This document shows positions 1 to 6,239 of a stretch of DNA of 14,017 nucleotides, one piece after another. Below the pieces are notes generated by a model. That model ran no database searches, was not told where the DNA came from, and saw only the letters and a list, made by a program, of their open reading frames with translations. The position numbers and the translations under genes are program-made. The DNA lies in the NCBI RefSeq assembly GCF_000721075.1, contig NZ_JOEQ01000068.1, positions 1-14,017 of the forward strand, read 5' to 3'. Source of the stretch: Streptosporangium amethystogenes (GTDB lineage Bacteria > Actinomycetota > Actinomycetes > Streptosporangiales > Streptosporangiaceae). Each line of letters opens with the position of its first letter. Position 1 is the first letter of the stretch.

Positions 1-95
1 GGCTATCCACAGCCGAAACCCCGGCTTCTACGAAACCTTCGTCAGCGCAGGTCAGACGGTACTTCGTTGGAAATTTCTTCATTGCTACCGGAACC

Positions 96-190
96 CCGAG
101 TCCGGGCGGCGGCGAGGTCGACGGCCGGATCGCCGGCGAACAGGTCGCCGAAGTCGACCACGCCGCAGATGGTGCCGCACGGCGGCATTC
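96..190 (-). pseudogene. Remnant of an aminoglycoside-phosphotransferase-like gene
   Basis: Read leftward, this short stretch encodes GTICGVVDFGDLFAGDPAVD followed by LAAA. That closely matches the metal-binding DFG-like segment of the aminoglycoside/macrolide phosphotransferase (APH) family, where the Asp of V-[IV]-D-F-G-D binds Mg-ATP and the G-D-P-A-x-D-L-A part follows. Only about 25 residues are recognisable. The sequence before it lacks the HGDxxxxN catalytic loop, and the sequence after it loses the family pattern and ends at a stop near 42. I read it as the residue of a deleted gene rather than a working enzyme. The identification rests on motif recognition of one short block. Confidence 0.5.
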
Positions 191-204
191 GGCCCCGTTC
201 TTCC

Positions 205-247
205 GGGCCGCTTGAGAGGGCTGCTGGGAGAGGGCCGCTTGAGAGGG
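205..247. repeat. 16-bp direct repeat, two copies
   Basis: The sequence GGGCCGCTTGAGAGGG occurs at 205-220 and again at 232-247, an offset of 27 bp. The two copies are identical and separated by 11 bp. They lie in the non-coding gap between the phosphotransferase remnant and the first intact gene. This could be a local tandem duplication or a regulatory repeat; no function is evident. Confidence 0.75.
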
Positions 248-292
248 TAGGGCCAGCCACCTCGCCGAGCGAGGCGGTCGGCCCGTTCCGAG

Positions 293-721
293 TCAGTCCG
301 GGATCTGCTTCTCGTTCCAGGTGTAGTAGATGTAGGTGCTGCCGGGCCCGGTCATCGTGCCGTATACCTGCCAGAAGCTGTTGGCGCCGGGCGAGTAGCG
401 GAAGACCTTGTCCCCGGGACGGTCGTCCACGAACACGCTCGTGGACCCGTCGGCGGACCGGATCCGTGCCTCGATCGTGAACGTCGAGGTGTCCGGGATG
501 TCGAGGCAGACCTCGTACGTGTACGCCAACGGACCGGCGAGGTTGTAGCTACGACCGTCCACCCCCGGCCGCTGGACGTTGGTGGGGACGTAGCTGTTCA
601 GAACCCGGGTGTACCCGCCCGTGGAGCAGTCGACTGCGGCTGCGGACGCGGGACTGATGCCGGTGAGCGTGGCGCCGAGGACGCCGGTGGCGACGGTGAG
701 AACGGAGATGGTGCGCTTCAT
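293..721 (-). CDS. Small secreted protein of unknown function
   Basis: Encodes 142 residues. The N-terminus is a clear Sec signal peptide: MKRT, a hydrophobic core at about 5-21, then SPASA with predicted cleavage after Ala27. The mature part of about 115 residues contains two cysteines (Cys32 and Cys72) that could form one disulfide, and is rich in Tyr, Thr, Ser and Gly, suggesting a small extracellular beta-rich domain. I do not recognise the family. The start at 721 is chosen because GAGGAG lies just upstream and the signal peptide begins there; the same frame stays open to 847 but without a ribosome site. It lies 133 bp downstream of the membrane-protein gene on the same strand. An AT-rich stretch in that gap could be its own promoter. 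Confidence 0.85.
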   Translation of the reverse strand: MKRTISVLTVATGVLGATLTGISPASAAAVDCSTGGYTRVLNSYVPTNVQRPGVDGRSYNLAGPLAYTYEVCLDIPDTSTFTIEARIRSADGSTSVFVDDRPGDKVFRYSPGANSFWQVYGTMTGPGSTYIYYTWNEKQIPD

Positions 722-753
722 GCCTCTCCTCATCCGTGAAGTGTCCCTCCAAT

Positions 754-783
754 TAAGTAGTTGAAGGCTGAACTGATTTTGAC
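754..783 (-). promoter_or_regulatory. Possible promoter of the small secreted protein gene
   Basis: On the minus strand GTCAAA (783-778) and TACTTA (759-754) are separated by 18 bp, about 35 bp before the start codon. The stretch is distinctly AT-rich against its surroundings. The -35 match is weak, so this is only a candidate. Confidence 0.3.
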
Positions 784-854
784 CCGGTTGCCGTGTCCGG
801 ACAAGCCCGGTCAAGAGTCCGTGTACGTTCGCCGGCAAGCGGGTCACGTTCAGC

Positions 855-2606
855 TCACGGCTTCAGCTTGAGCCTCTTCCTCGACGCACCCGGGAACACG
901 GCGACCAGGTGCTCCTCCTCTCCCGCGTCGTCGACCCGCACGTAGACACGGAGCCGGTAGCGGCCCTTCCCCGCGATCGCCAGGTTCGGCATCGGGGCAC
1001 CCGCGCCCACCTCTCCGCCCTCGCCCATCTCCGGCACGGTGAGCCGGCCGCTGCGGCTGACGATCGGCATCTCGTTGACCTGATCCCAGCCGGCCGTCCG
1101 CGGTGGCGGCGCGGTGCGGAAGGCCTTCACGGTAAGGCACAGATCAACGACGTCCGCGACGTGCCCGATGAGGGCGCTGTCGTCGTAGACCTTGTCCATC
1201 GCCTGCTCCGCCGCCTCGGCGGCCCCTTCGCCTGCGGGGTCGTGGACCACATAGCCGGGATCGCCGTCGACGAACAGGAAGTAGTTGGCCGTGGCCTGGA
1301 CGACCCCCTTCGTCCGGGGCCACGGGTCACGGCACCTCGCGTTCTTCTCGGCGACGTAGGCGGTGTCCGCCGCCTCCATCTCCGCCGTCGACCGCAGCAG
1401 CTCGGGATGGGTCGCGCCGACGACCTCCGGGCAGACGTAGACGAGGTCCCACAGGTCCACGCCCCAGGCGGGCCGCGCGCTCCCGGCCCGCGTCAGAATC
1501 GCCTCCTGCTCGTCGCGGTCCTTTGTCCGGCACAGCGCCCGCCCATACGCGAGGATCTGCTGGTCCGACAGGCTGTCCGGGAACATGGGGGAGACCCCGC
1601 CCTCCGTGCTCCGCGCCCGGCACAGGAACGCGGCGTCGCGTTCCGCGGGTTTCAGGTCGCCGAAGCTGGGCCGGTCATAGCAGTCCATCGACCAGCCGGT
1701 GTAGGTGAGGTGCGGGGTCTGCTCCGGGTGGATCAGTGCGATGATCGGCAGTACGGCCACGGCCGCCACCGCGACGCGGGTCACGCGCCGCCGCGCGGGT
1801 GGAAGGGCCGCCGGGCGGCCCTCAGCGGGCATTTCACGGGCGGTCGCCGCAATCCACACGGTGCTGACGAGCCCCAAAGCGTCCATCATGACCAGCATCG
1901 CCAGACTGCCGCTGGAGATCCTTGCGAAGAGAATGTTGAGCGGGATCACCAGCACGTAGACGCCCACCGACGACCACCCGGCGACCTGCGTGCCGCGGCT
2001 CCACCGGCCGTCGCGCCGCTGCCCGACGACCGTGATGACGATCCCCGCCATTCCGCCCAGCATCAAGCCCAGTCCGACGATGCCGCCCGATCCAAGCTCT
2101 GGGAGGTCGAGTTCGTCGAGCAGTTCGTTGGCGATCCCGGCCAGCTCGACCGCGAACATCGCTGTGGCCGCCGCGCGCAGCATGCGGGACCGCCAGCGGA
2201 TGACGAGCAGGTAGAGGACGTAGATCGCGGTCCACAGCGCGAGCTGGAATACCGCGTCGACCGCGTCGGGCAGCAGCGCGATCGGGTACCACAGCACGAG
2301 GGTGTACGCCACCGCCAGATACAGCAGCCGGCGCAGCGCCTTCTCTCGGCGGTCCAGCGGTCCCGGCGCGGGGGCACGCAGGATCAGCCACAGGAGCGCG
2401 GCCTTCACCAGGGCGGCCACGAGCAGCGCTACAGTCGTCAGGGTGTCGAAGTCATCGAGCGCGTAGAACCCCGCATAGGCCGGCGGCGACCATTCGACGG
2501 CCACCCAGAGCCAGGCGTCGCCGAGCACCAGGCCCGCCACCGCCGCCGCAAGAACCAGACCTACTAATCCAATTCTTATAAACCGCCAGAAACTATCTGA
2601 AAGCAC
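855..2606 (-). CDS. Polytopic membrane protein with Cys-rich C-terminal domain
   Basis: Encodes 583 residues from a GTG start. The first 295 residues contain about eight or nine hydrophobic helices (roughly 9-29, 56-77, 92-112, 118-136, 145-162, 174-194, 208-228, 233-254 and 276-293). The remaining 290 residues form a soluble domain, probably outside the cell, with six cysteines (309, 329, 359, 392, 425 and 490), an even number that suggests three disulfides. The segment around 345-393 (DSLSDQQILAYGRALC and later VYVCPEVV) resembles the Cys-containing actinobacterial DUF732-type pattern; this is a resemblance, not an assignment. I do not recognise a catalytic motif and cannot name a function. 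No Shine-Dalgarno sequence precedes the GTG, but a TAAGAT box lies 8 bases upstream, so the mRNA may be leaderless. Confidence 0.85.
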   Translation of the reverse strand: MLSDSFWRFIRIGLVGLVLAAAVAGLVLGDAWLWVAVEWSPPAYAGFYALDDFDTLTTVALLVAALVKAALLWLILRAPAPGPLDRREKALRRLLYLAVAYTLVLWYPIALLPDAVDAVFQLALWTAIYVLYLLVIRWRSRMLRAAATAMFAVELAGIANELLDELDLPELGSGGIVGLGLMLGGMAGIVITVVGQRRDGRWSRGTQVAGWSSVGVYVLVIPLNILFARISSGSLAMLVMMDALGLVSTVWIAATAREMPAEGRPAALPPARRRVTRVAVAAVAVLPIIALIHPEQTPHLTYTGWSMDCYDRPSFGDLKPAERDAAFLCRARSTEGGVSPMFPDSLSDQQILAYGRALCRTKDRDEQEAILTRAGSARPAWGVDLWDLVYVCPEVVGATHPELLRSTAEMEAADTAYVAEKNARCRDPWPRTKGVVQATANYFLFVDGDPGYVVHDPAGEGAAEAAEQAMDKVYDDSALIGHVADVVDLCLTVKAFRTAPPPRTAGWDQVNEMPIVSRSGRLTVPEMGEGGEVGAGAPMPNLAIAGKGRYRLRVYVRVDDAGEEEHLVAVFPGASRKRLKLKP

Positions 2607-2614
2607 GAAGCGCG

Positions 2615-2620
2615 ATCTTA
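2615..2620 (-). promoter_or_regulatory. Possible -10 box, leaderless start of the membrane-protein gene
   Basis: TAAGAT (minus strand, 2620-2615) fits the actinobacterial TANNNT -10 pattern and ends 8 bases before the GTG start at 2606. Transcription would begin at or next to the start codon. The absence of a ribosome binding site supports this. No convincing -35 was seen. Confidence 0.35.
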
Positions 2621-2648
2621 GCGCGGCACCGCCGTACAGGCGGACACA

Positions 2649-2667
2649 GCGGAACGAGCGGTTCCGC
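2649..2667. promoter_or_regulatory. Inverted repeat upstream of the membrane-protein gene
   Basis: GCGGAAC at 2649-2655 and GTTCCGC at 2661-2667 are perfect complements around a 5-base centre. The repeat lies 43-61 bp upstream of the GTG start at 2606, where an operator for that gene could sit. No regulator is identified. Confidence 0.35.
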
Positions 2668-3146
2668 CCCGCCGATCAGACCCCATGCTCTCCGGCGCGA
2701 TGCGGTTTCGATGATGGTGAGGCGCTCGGCGGCCCGGACGCGCGGCTCCCGGCTCGACCCCATGATCGATGACCTGCGCACACTGCCGAAGAAGGTCGGG
2801 CAGCCGATCCTTGTTTCTCGGTGGCGCACTGGAAAGCCCCGGCGATGCCCCAGGCACGGCCCATCCATCCAGTGACGGAACCTGTTGAGCCCGCTTCCAT
2901 GAAGATGTTCGGGGTTGCATTCGGTATTGGTGAACGGTCCCGAAACCTCGGCACCCGCCCTCGCTGCGTTTTTCACCGTCTGCGACGCCGTTTTCCTCGT
3001 CGGTGCAGGACCTCGAGGGTCAGGCGCTCACCGCGTGTCGCCCCGGCCGCCGCCTACCCGCGACGAATGCCTCCGCGGTCGAGGCGACGCGCTTTCGACC
3101 ACTCACCTACCGAGAGCGTCCGCTCCGGCCGCTCCGGCGGTGAACG
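2668..3146. other. Gap with no supported gene
   Basis: No open frame here combines a ribosome binding site, GC-biased third positions and a recognisable protein. Frames are open on both strands (2593-2976 leftward, 2821 onward rightward), but they use many AGG, AGA and CAT codons and match nothing I recognise. The minus-strand stretch near 2710-2770 has somewhat coding-like composition and may be a decayed gene. A CCGCTCCGG direct repeat lies at about 3120-3137, just downstream of the small peptide gene. Confidence 0.5.
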
Positions 3147-3263
3147 TCAGTCGAGGGTGATCGTGACCAGGGAGACGAGAGTAACGCAGGTGATTTTGCA
3201 TGGATACAGAGCGGCCTCCATCTTGCTGGGAAGCATGTCCAGAGAGTTGATATCGAGTTCCAC
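3147..3263 (-). CDS. 38-residue RiPP-precursor-like peptide
   Basis: A GTG start at 3263 is preceded at ideal distance by AAAGGAGAAG, one of the best ribosome binding sites in the window. The frame is also open upstream to 3374, but there it would read AAA-AGG-AGA-AGA, codons rare in this genome, and the upstream GTG has no ribosome site; the short form is therefore preferred. The product starts MELDINSLDMLPSKMEAALY and ends PCKITCVTLVSLVTITLD. The first part is acidic with a LDxxxLDxLP pattern, as in leaders of several actinomycete modified peptides. The tail has two Cys (22, 26) with Thr/Ser at 25, 28, 31, 34 and 36, suitable for lanthionine or azole formation. No modifying enzyme, protease or exporter is within the window. 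Alternatives are a small hydrophobic toxin or a signalling peptide. That the gene exists is likely; its class is an inference. Confidence 0.65.
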   Translation of the reverse strand: MELDINSLDMLPSKMEAALYPCKITCVTLVSLVTITLD

Positions 3264-3691
3264 TGCTCTTCTCCTTTTGTTGGGGAGGACCTCCACCGGG
3301 ACTGCGGCGGTCTCCGTAACCGCCTGCTCGTCCGGCGGAGTCTGTGTGGTCGGACTCGGTGCGGTGCCTACCACGCCGCTTCATTGGCGCGGGCGGGTTC
3401 CTCGATCAAGGTCGTGCTCCGGGTCCGTACCGGTACGACGAATTCGCCGTACTGGGACAGCATCGTGGCGGGCTCTTATGAACCACTTTCGATGGGAACG
3501 GCAAGGCGTTCCCGATTCTCGGCTTGACTTTCGCTGATCACCGAAACGACCGGGACGGAAGACGCTGTTATCGGCAGGCCGGATGCCGTTCGCCACGAAA
3601 CGGCAGCCGGTCACGGCCATGTTCACCCGGGCACTGGAGTCCGGGATTCCATTTCACCGGTTCACCGCCGATGAGCCCTTTCGTGCCGACG
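3264..3691. other. Long non-coding leader region upstream of the small peptide gene
   Basis: No supported gene. If the promoter-like site at 3692-3720 is used, this stretch of about 420 bases would be the untranslated leader of the 38-codon gene. No known riboswitch fold was recognised by eye. A leftward frame at 3381-3626 and another at 3103-3384 are open but lack ribosome sites and normal codon use. Confidence 0.4.
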
Positions 3692-3720
3692 ATAATCCGC
3701 GGGCACTTAAGAAGCCTTAA
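3692..3720 (-). promoter_or_regulatory. Possible promoter directed at the 38-codon peptide gene
   Basis: On the minus strand GATTAT (3697-3692) has four of six -10 consensus bases and TTAAGG (3720-3715) lies 17 bp upstream as a weak -35. The -35 falls inside the TTAAG palindrome, an arrangement expected for an operator-controlled promoter. Promoter calls by eye in GC-rich DNA are uncertain. Confidence 0.3.
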
Positions 3721-3741
3721 GCGTTCTTAACGGTCGCTTAT
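3706..3741. promoter_or_regulatory. AT-rich palindrome with phased CTTAA units, operator candidate
   Basis: TTAAGAA (3707-3713), CTTAAG (3716-3721) and TTCTTAA (3724-3730) form a 24-bp near-perfect dyad; only the two spacer dinucleotides (GC and CG) break symmetry. Counted as direct units, CTTAA or CTTAT begins at 3706, 3716, 3726 and 3737, about one helical turn apart. The site lies about 75 bp past the end of the response-regulator gene. A dimeric regulator binding neighbouring turns, possibly that response regulator, is a reasonable guess. Confidence 0.55.
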
Positions 3742-3820
3742 GCTGATCTTGAAAGGCTGAGGCCACGTTCGGGACGGCTGGTCATGGCCCGCGATCGGAC
3801 CCGCACTCGGACCGTCGAGG

Positions 3821-4483
3821 TCAGGAGTTGCGCGGGGCCACCAGGCCGGATTCGTAGGCGAGGACCACGAGCTGGGCGCGGTCACGGGCATGGAGCTTGA
3901 CCATGGCCCGGTTGACGTGGGTTTTCGCGGTCAGCGGGCTGATCACCATGCGGTCGGCGATCTGGTCGTTGGACAGGCCCTGCGCGACCAGGGCGACGGC
4001 CTCGCGTTCGCGGTTGGTCAGTTCTTTCAGCCCCGTGTCGGTGCCGGGGTTGAGCGGCTGGGTGACGTACCTGTCGATGAGCTTGCGGGTGATCGACGGG
4101 GCGAGCAGCGCGTCACCGCGCGCGGCGACGCGCACGGCGTGCAGGAAGTCCTCCGGCTGGATGTCCTTGACGAGGAATCCGGACGCGCCGGCGCGCAGCG
4201 CGTTGAAGACATACTCGTCCAGGCCGTAGTTGGTCAGGATGACGACGTGCACCCCGGCCAGGGCCGGGTCCGCGGCGATGCGCCGGGTCGCCTCGATGCC
4301 GTCGACGACCGGCATCTGGATGTCGACGAGCGCGATGTCGGGCAGGTGTTCCTTGGCCAGGGCCAGGCCCTCCTTCCCGTCGGCGGCCTCGGCCACCACC
4401 TCGATGTCGTCTTCGAGATCGAGGAGCGCGCGGAATCCGCTGCGGATGAGCGGCTGGTCGTCGACCAGCAGGACACGGATCAT
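3821..4483 (-). CDS. NarL/FixJ-family two-component response regulator
   Basis: Encodes 220 residues. The receiver domain (about 1-120) has the acidic pair Asp8/Asp9, the phospho-acceptor Asp54 in ALVDIQMP, the switch Thr84 and the conserved Lys106 in FLVKDI. A LuxR-type helix-turn-helix occupies about 152-216, with LTNREREAVALVAQGLSNDQ and the recognition-helix region SPLTAKTHVNRAM. Length and layout are standard for the family. The ATG overlaps the kinase stop codon by four bases (ATGA), indicating translational coupling. It is expected to be phosphorylated by that kinase and to bind DNA as a dimer. Its targets are not known; the neighbouring palindrome at 3706-3741 and the repeat at 5667-5682 are candidates. 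Confidence 0.95.
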   Translation of the reverse strand: MIRVLLVDDQPLIRSGFRALLDLEDDIEVVAEAADGKEGLALAKEHLPDIALVDIQMPVVDGIEATRRIAADPALAGVHVVILTNYGLDEYVFNALRAGASGFLVKDIQPEDFLHAVRVAARGDALLAPSITRKLIDRYVTQPLNPGTDTGLKELTNREREAVALVAQGLSNDQIADRMVISPLTAKTHVNRAMVKLHARDRAQLVVLAYESGLVAPRNS

Positions 4484-5607
4484 GACGTTCGGTCTACGGG
4501 AAGTTCGGCGTGGACGGTGAAGCCTCCCTCACCGCGCGGTGCCGCCCGCAGGCGCCCGCCGAGGGCGGTGACTCGTTCGCGCATCCCGAGCAGCCCGACG
4601 CCGGGCACCGGGACGGTGTCCGGTGTGGCCTTGCCGTCGTCATCGACGCGTATCGCGAGGGCGTCGGGACGGTAGTCGATCCGGACCGACACCGTCGCGG
4701 CGGAGGCGTGACGGGCGATGTTGGTGAGCGATTCCTGAACGATCCGGTAGACGGTCCGGCTCACCGCGGCCGGCACGTCGTGTCGTTGTCCTTCGACCGT
4801 CAGCGTCGCGTCCACGCCGATGGTGCGGGCCCGTTCCACCAGTTCCGGGACATGGTCGAGCCCACACGGCGGGGTCGTGTCGTCGTCGCGCAGCGCCTGC
4901 AGGGTCGCGCGCAGCTCCCGGGTCGCCTCACGACCGGCCTCCTGGATCACCAGCAGGGCCTCCGGCACCTGTTCACCACGCTTGCGGGCCACGTGGACGG
5001 CGGCTTCGGCCTGCACCTTGATGACCGAGATCTGGTGGGTGAGCGAATCATGCAACTCCCGTGCGATGCGCAGCCGCTCCTCGTTGGCGCGGCGCCGCGC
5101 GGTCTCCTCCCGGGTGCGCTCGGCTTCCTCCGCCCGCCGCTCGGCCTGCCGCAGCGCCTCACCCGCGGCACCGGCCGCGACCAGCCAGGCCAGTTCGAGG
5201 GCGCCTCGGGCCTGCGCGAGCGCCTCGCCCGTGTCGTGCAGACCCGAGGCCAGGGCCGCGAGGGGAAGAGCGGCCAGCATGATCACGCTCACCGCCACCG
5301 TGACGGTGCGGTGTCCCGCCCGTACGGCCGCGTACACCGCGCACAGGTACGCGACGGCGGGCACGTCGAAACCGGCCGCCTGGTAACCCACCGCGCACAG
5401 CCCGGTGACGGCCAGGACGGGAACCGGAGCCCGGCGGCGCGCGGCCAGCACCAGGCCGCCGACCGCCAGCAGCGCGTAGCCGAACAGGTCGAGGTTCGTG
5501 GTGGAATTCTGCCCGAACAGCCCGGTGACCAGCAGCGTCGCCGCCACGCAGACGGCGATCGCCCAGTCTGTGACACCGGCCCGGACACCGGCCCGTCCTG
5601 TACTCAT
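4480..5607 (-). CDS. Membrane sensor histidine kinase (NarL-type partner)
   Basis: Encodes 375 residues. The N-terminal 150 residues hold about four to five membrane helices with only short loops, so any stimulus is probably sensed at or within the membrane. A coiled, Arg/Glu-rich linker (about 151-178) leads to a HisKA_3 dimerisation domain with the phospho-accepting His186 in IARELHDSLTHQISV. The ATPase domain follows, with the N box QESLTNIARHA (291-301), the G1 box VDDDGK (321-326) and the G2 region GVGLLGMRERV (336-346). All expected kinase motifs are present. The start at 5607 is supported by AAGGTG a few bases upstream. It is the first gene of a two-gene operon with the response regulator. 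The signal sensed cannot be read from the sequence. Confidence 0.95.
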   Translation of the reverse strand: MSTGRAGVRAGVTDWAIAVCVAATLLVTGLFGQNSTTNLDLFGYALLAVGGLVLAARRRAPVPVLAVTGLCAVGYQAAGFDVPAVAYLCAVYAAVRAGHRTVTVAVSVIMLAALPLAALASGLHDTGEALAQARGALELAWLVAAGAAGEALRQAERRAEEAERTREETARRRANEERLRIARELHDSLTHQISVIKVQAEAAVHVARKRGEQVPEALLVIQEAGREATRELRATLQALRDDDTTPPCGLDHVPELVERARTIGVDATLTVEGQRHDVPAAVSRTVYRIVQESLTNIARHASAATVSVRIDYRPDALAIRVDDDGKATPDTVPVPGVGLLGMRERVTALGGRLRAAPRGEGGFTVHAELPVDRTS

Positions 5608-5666
5608 GCGCGCACCTTAGCCGGATGTCCGCGTGGGCGACTCCTGCGTGCGGATGATCGGCCGGC

Positions 5667-5711
5667 TACCGCACACGCGGTATCTTCGCGGCCGCTGCGG
5701 CGTCCGCGGTA
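5667..5711. promoter_or_regulatory. Inverted repeat in the divergent kinase/DUF6223 promoter region
   Basis: TACCGC at 5667-5672 and GCGGTA at 5677-5682 form a perfect inverted repeat with a 4-base centre. A third GCGGTA half-site lies at 5706-5711. The repeat sits in the 196-bp gap between two divergent genes, where an operator for either would be expected. Autoregulation by the adjacent response regulator is possible but not shown. Confidence 0.4.
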
Positions 5712-5728
5712 GTGCGAATTGCCTGCGT

Positions 5729-5746
5729 CCGCCGGACGACCGGCGG
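5729..5746 (+). other. Small hairpin ahead of the DUF6223-like gene
   Basis: CCGCCGG (5729-5735) and CCGGCGG (5740-5746) can pair around a 4-base loop, about 57 bases before the start codon. Such short GC hairpins arise easily in this composition; a role is uncertain. Confidence 0.25.
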
Positions 5747-5803
5747 TGGGCCCGGCGGACATGATCAGGCGATGTCCACTCGCAGGAAGAGAAGGAGCAC
5801 CGC

Positions 5804-6202
5804 ATGTCAGTCCGATTCGTGATCGCCATGGCCGAAGCCGCCCTGGTCGAAGGTGTCGAGCTTGCCGCACGGCCGGATCCCGCCAGTGCTTACACCTTGA
5901 CCGCCGGGCGTCTCTGGTCCTTGGTGGCCGCGCTGCTGGGGCTGGCCGGCGTGGTCATCGGCGGGCTGGCCCTGGCCCGCTCCGCCGGTCGTATCGGCAC
6001 CGGCACCGGGCGGAGGGGAGCCATCGTGGCCCTGGCGGCGGGGCTGGCCGGCGCGGTCGGTGGCGGGCTGGTCGTGGCCGCCGCCGACGGCGGTCCCGGC
6101 ACCGGCTACGGAATAGTCGGGGGCTTCGTGGCCCTGGCGGTCGGGCTGATCGCCATGGCCCTCGGCGGGCTGGCGCTGGCCCGCTCCCGCCGCACCGGCT
6201 GA
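5804..6202 (+). CDS. Small membrane protein, DUF6223-like
   Basis: Encodes 132 residues and is the only clear rightward gene in the window. The start at 5804 has AAGGAG seven bases upstream. After a 36-residue N-terminal part there are three hydrophobic helices, at about 37-58, 72-93 and 103-124, and a short basic tail. The conserved-looking segment TLTAGRLWSLVAALLGLAG and the loop DGGPGTGYGIVGGFVAL match my memory of the actinobacterial family of unknown function DUF6223. Helices 1 and 3 end in the same motif (IGGLALARS at 52-60 and LGGLALARS at 120-128), indicating an internal duplication. It is divergent from the two-component operon, so it may be under its control. The biochemical role is unknown. 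Confidence 0.85.
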   Translation: MSVRFVIAMAEAALVEGVELAARPDPASAYTLTAGRLWSLVAALLGLAGVVIGGLALARSAGRIGTGTGRRGAIVALAAGLAGAVGGGLVVAAADGGPGTGYGIVGGFVALAVGLIAMALGGLALARSRRTG

Positions 6203-6239
6203 CCCGAAGTCCGCCCCGCCCCATTCCTGCGTGCCGTAC

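Noticed and set aside
1..95. Possible coding tail in the rightward frame beginning at base 2 (NPGFYETFVSAGQ)
   Set aside because: The stretch looks mildly protein-like but is too short, degenerates into Arg-rich sequence and matches no family I can name.
909..2567. Long rightward open frame (552 codons) opposite the membrane-protein gene
   Set aside because: Its sequence is His/Arg/Pro-rich with no domain and mirrors a leftward gene with clear membrane helices; it is a composition shadow of GC-rich coding DNA.
2593..2976. Leftward 127-codon frame overlapping the start of the membrane-protein gene
   Set aside because: The only purine-rich element is too far (about 16 bases) from the GTG, codon use includes many AGG/AGA/CAT, and no family is recognised; at most part of it is a decayed gene.
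3264..3374. Longer version of the small peptide starting at a GTG at 3374 (75 residues)
   Set aside because: No ribosome site at 3374, and the extension would translate the AAAGGAGAAG ribosome site as rare Arg codons; the short form fits better.
2821..3537. Rightward open frame of 238 codons across the gene-poor island
   Set aside because: Arg/Ser-rich, no ribosome site, unbiased third positions and it runs over the well-supported small peptide gene on the other strand.
3653..3666. Repeated TTCACC motifs suggestive of a phosphate-control (PHO) box
   Set aside because: The two copies are 8 bp apart rather than the 11-bp spacing of PhoP direct repeats, and no phosphate gene is adjacent.
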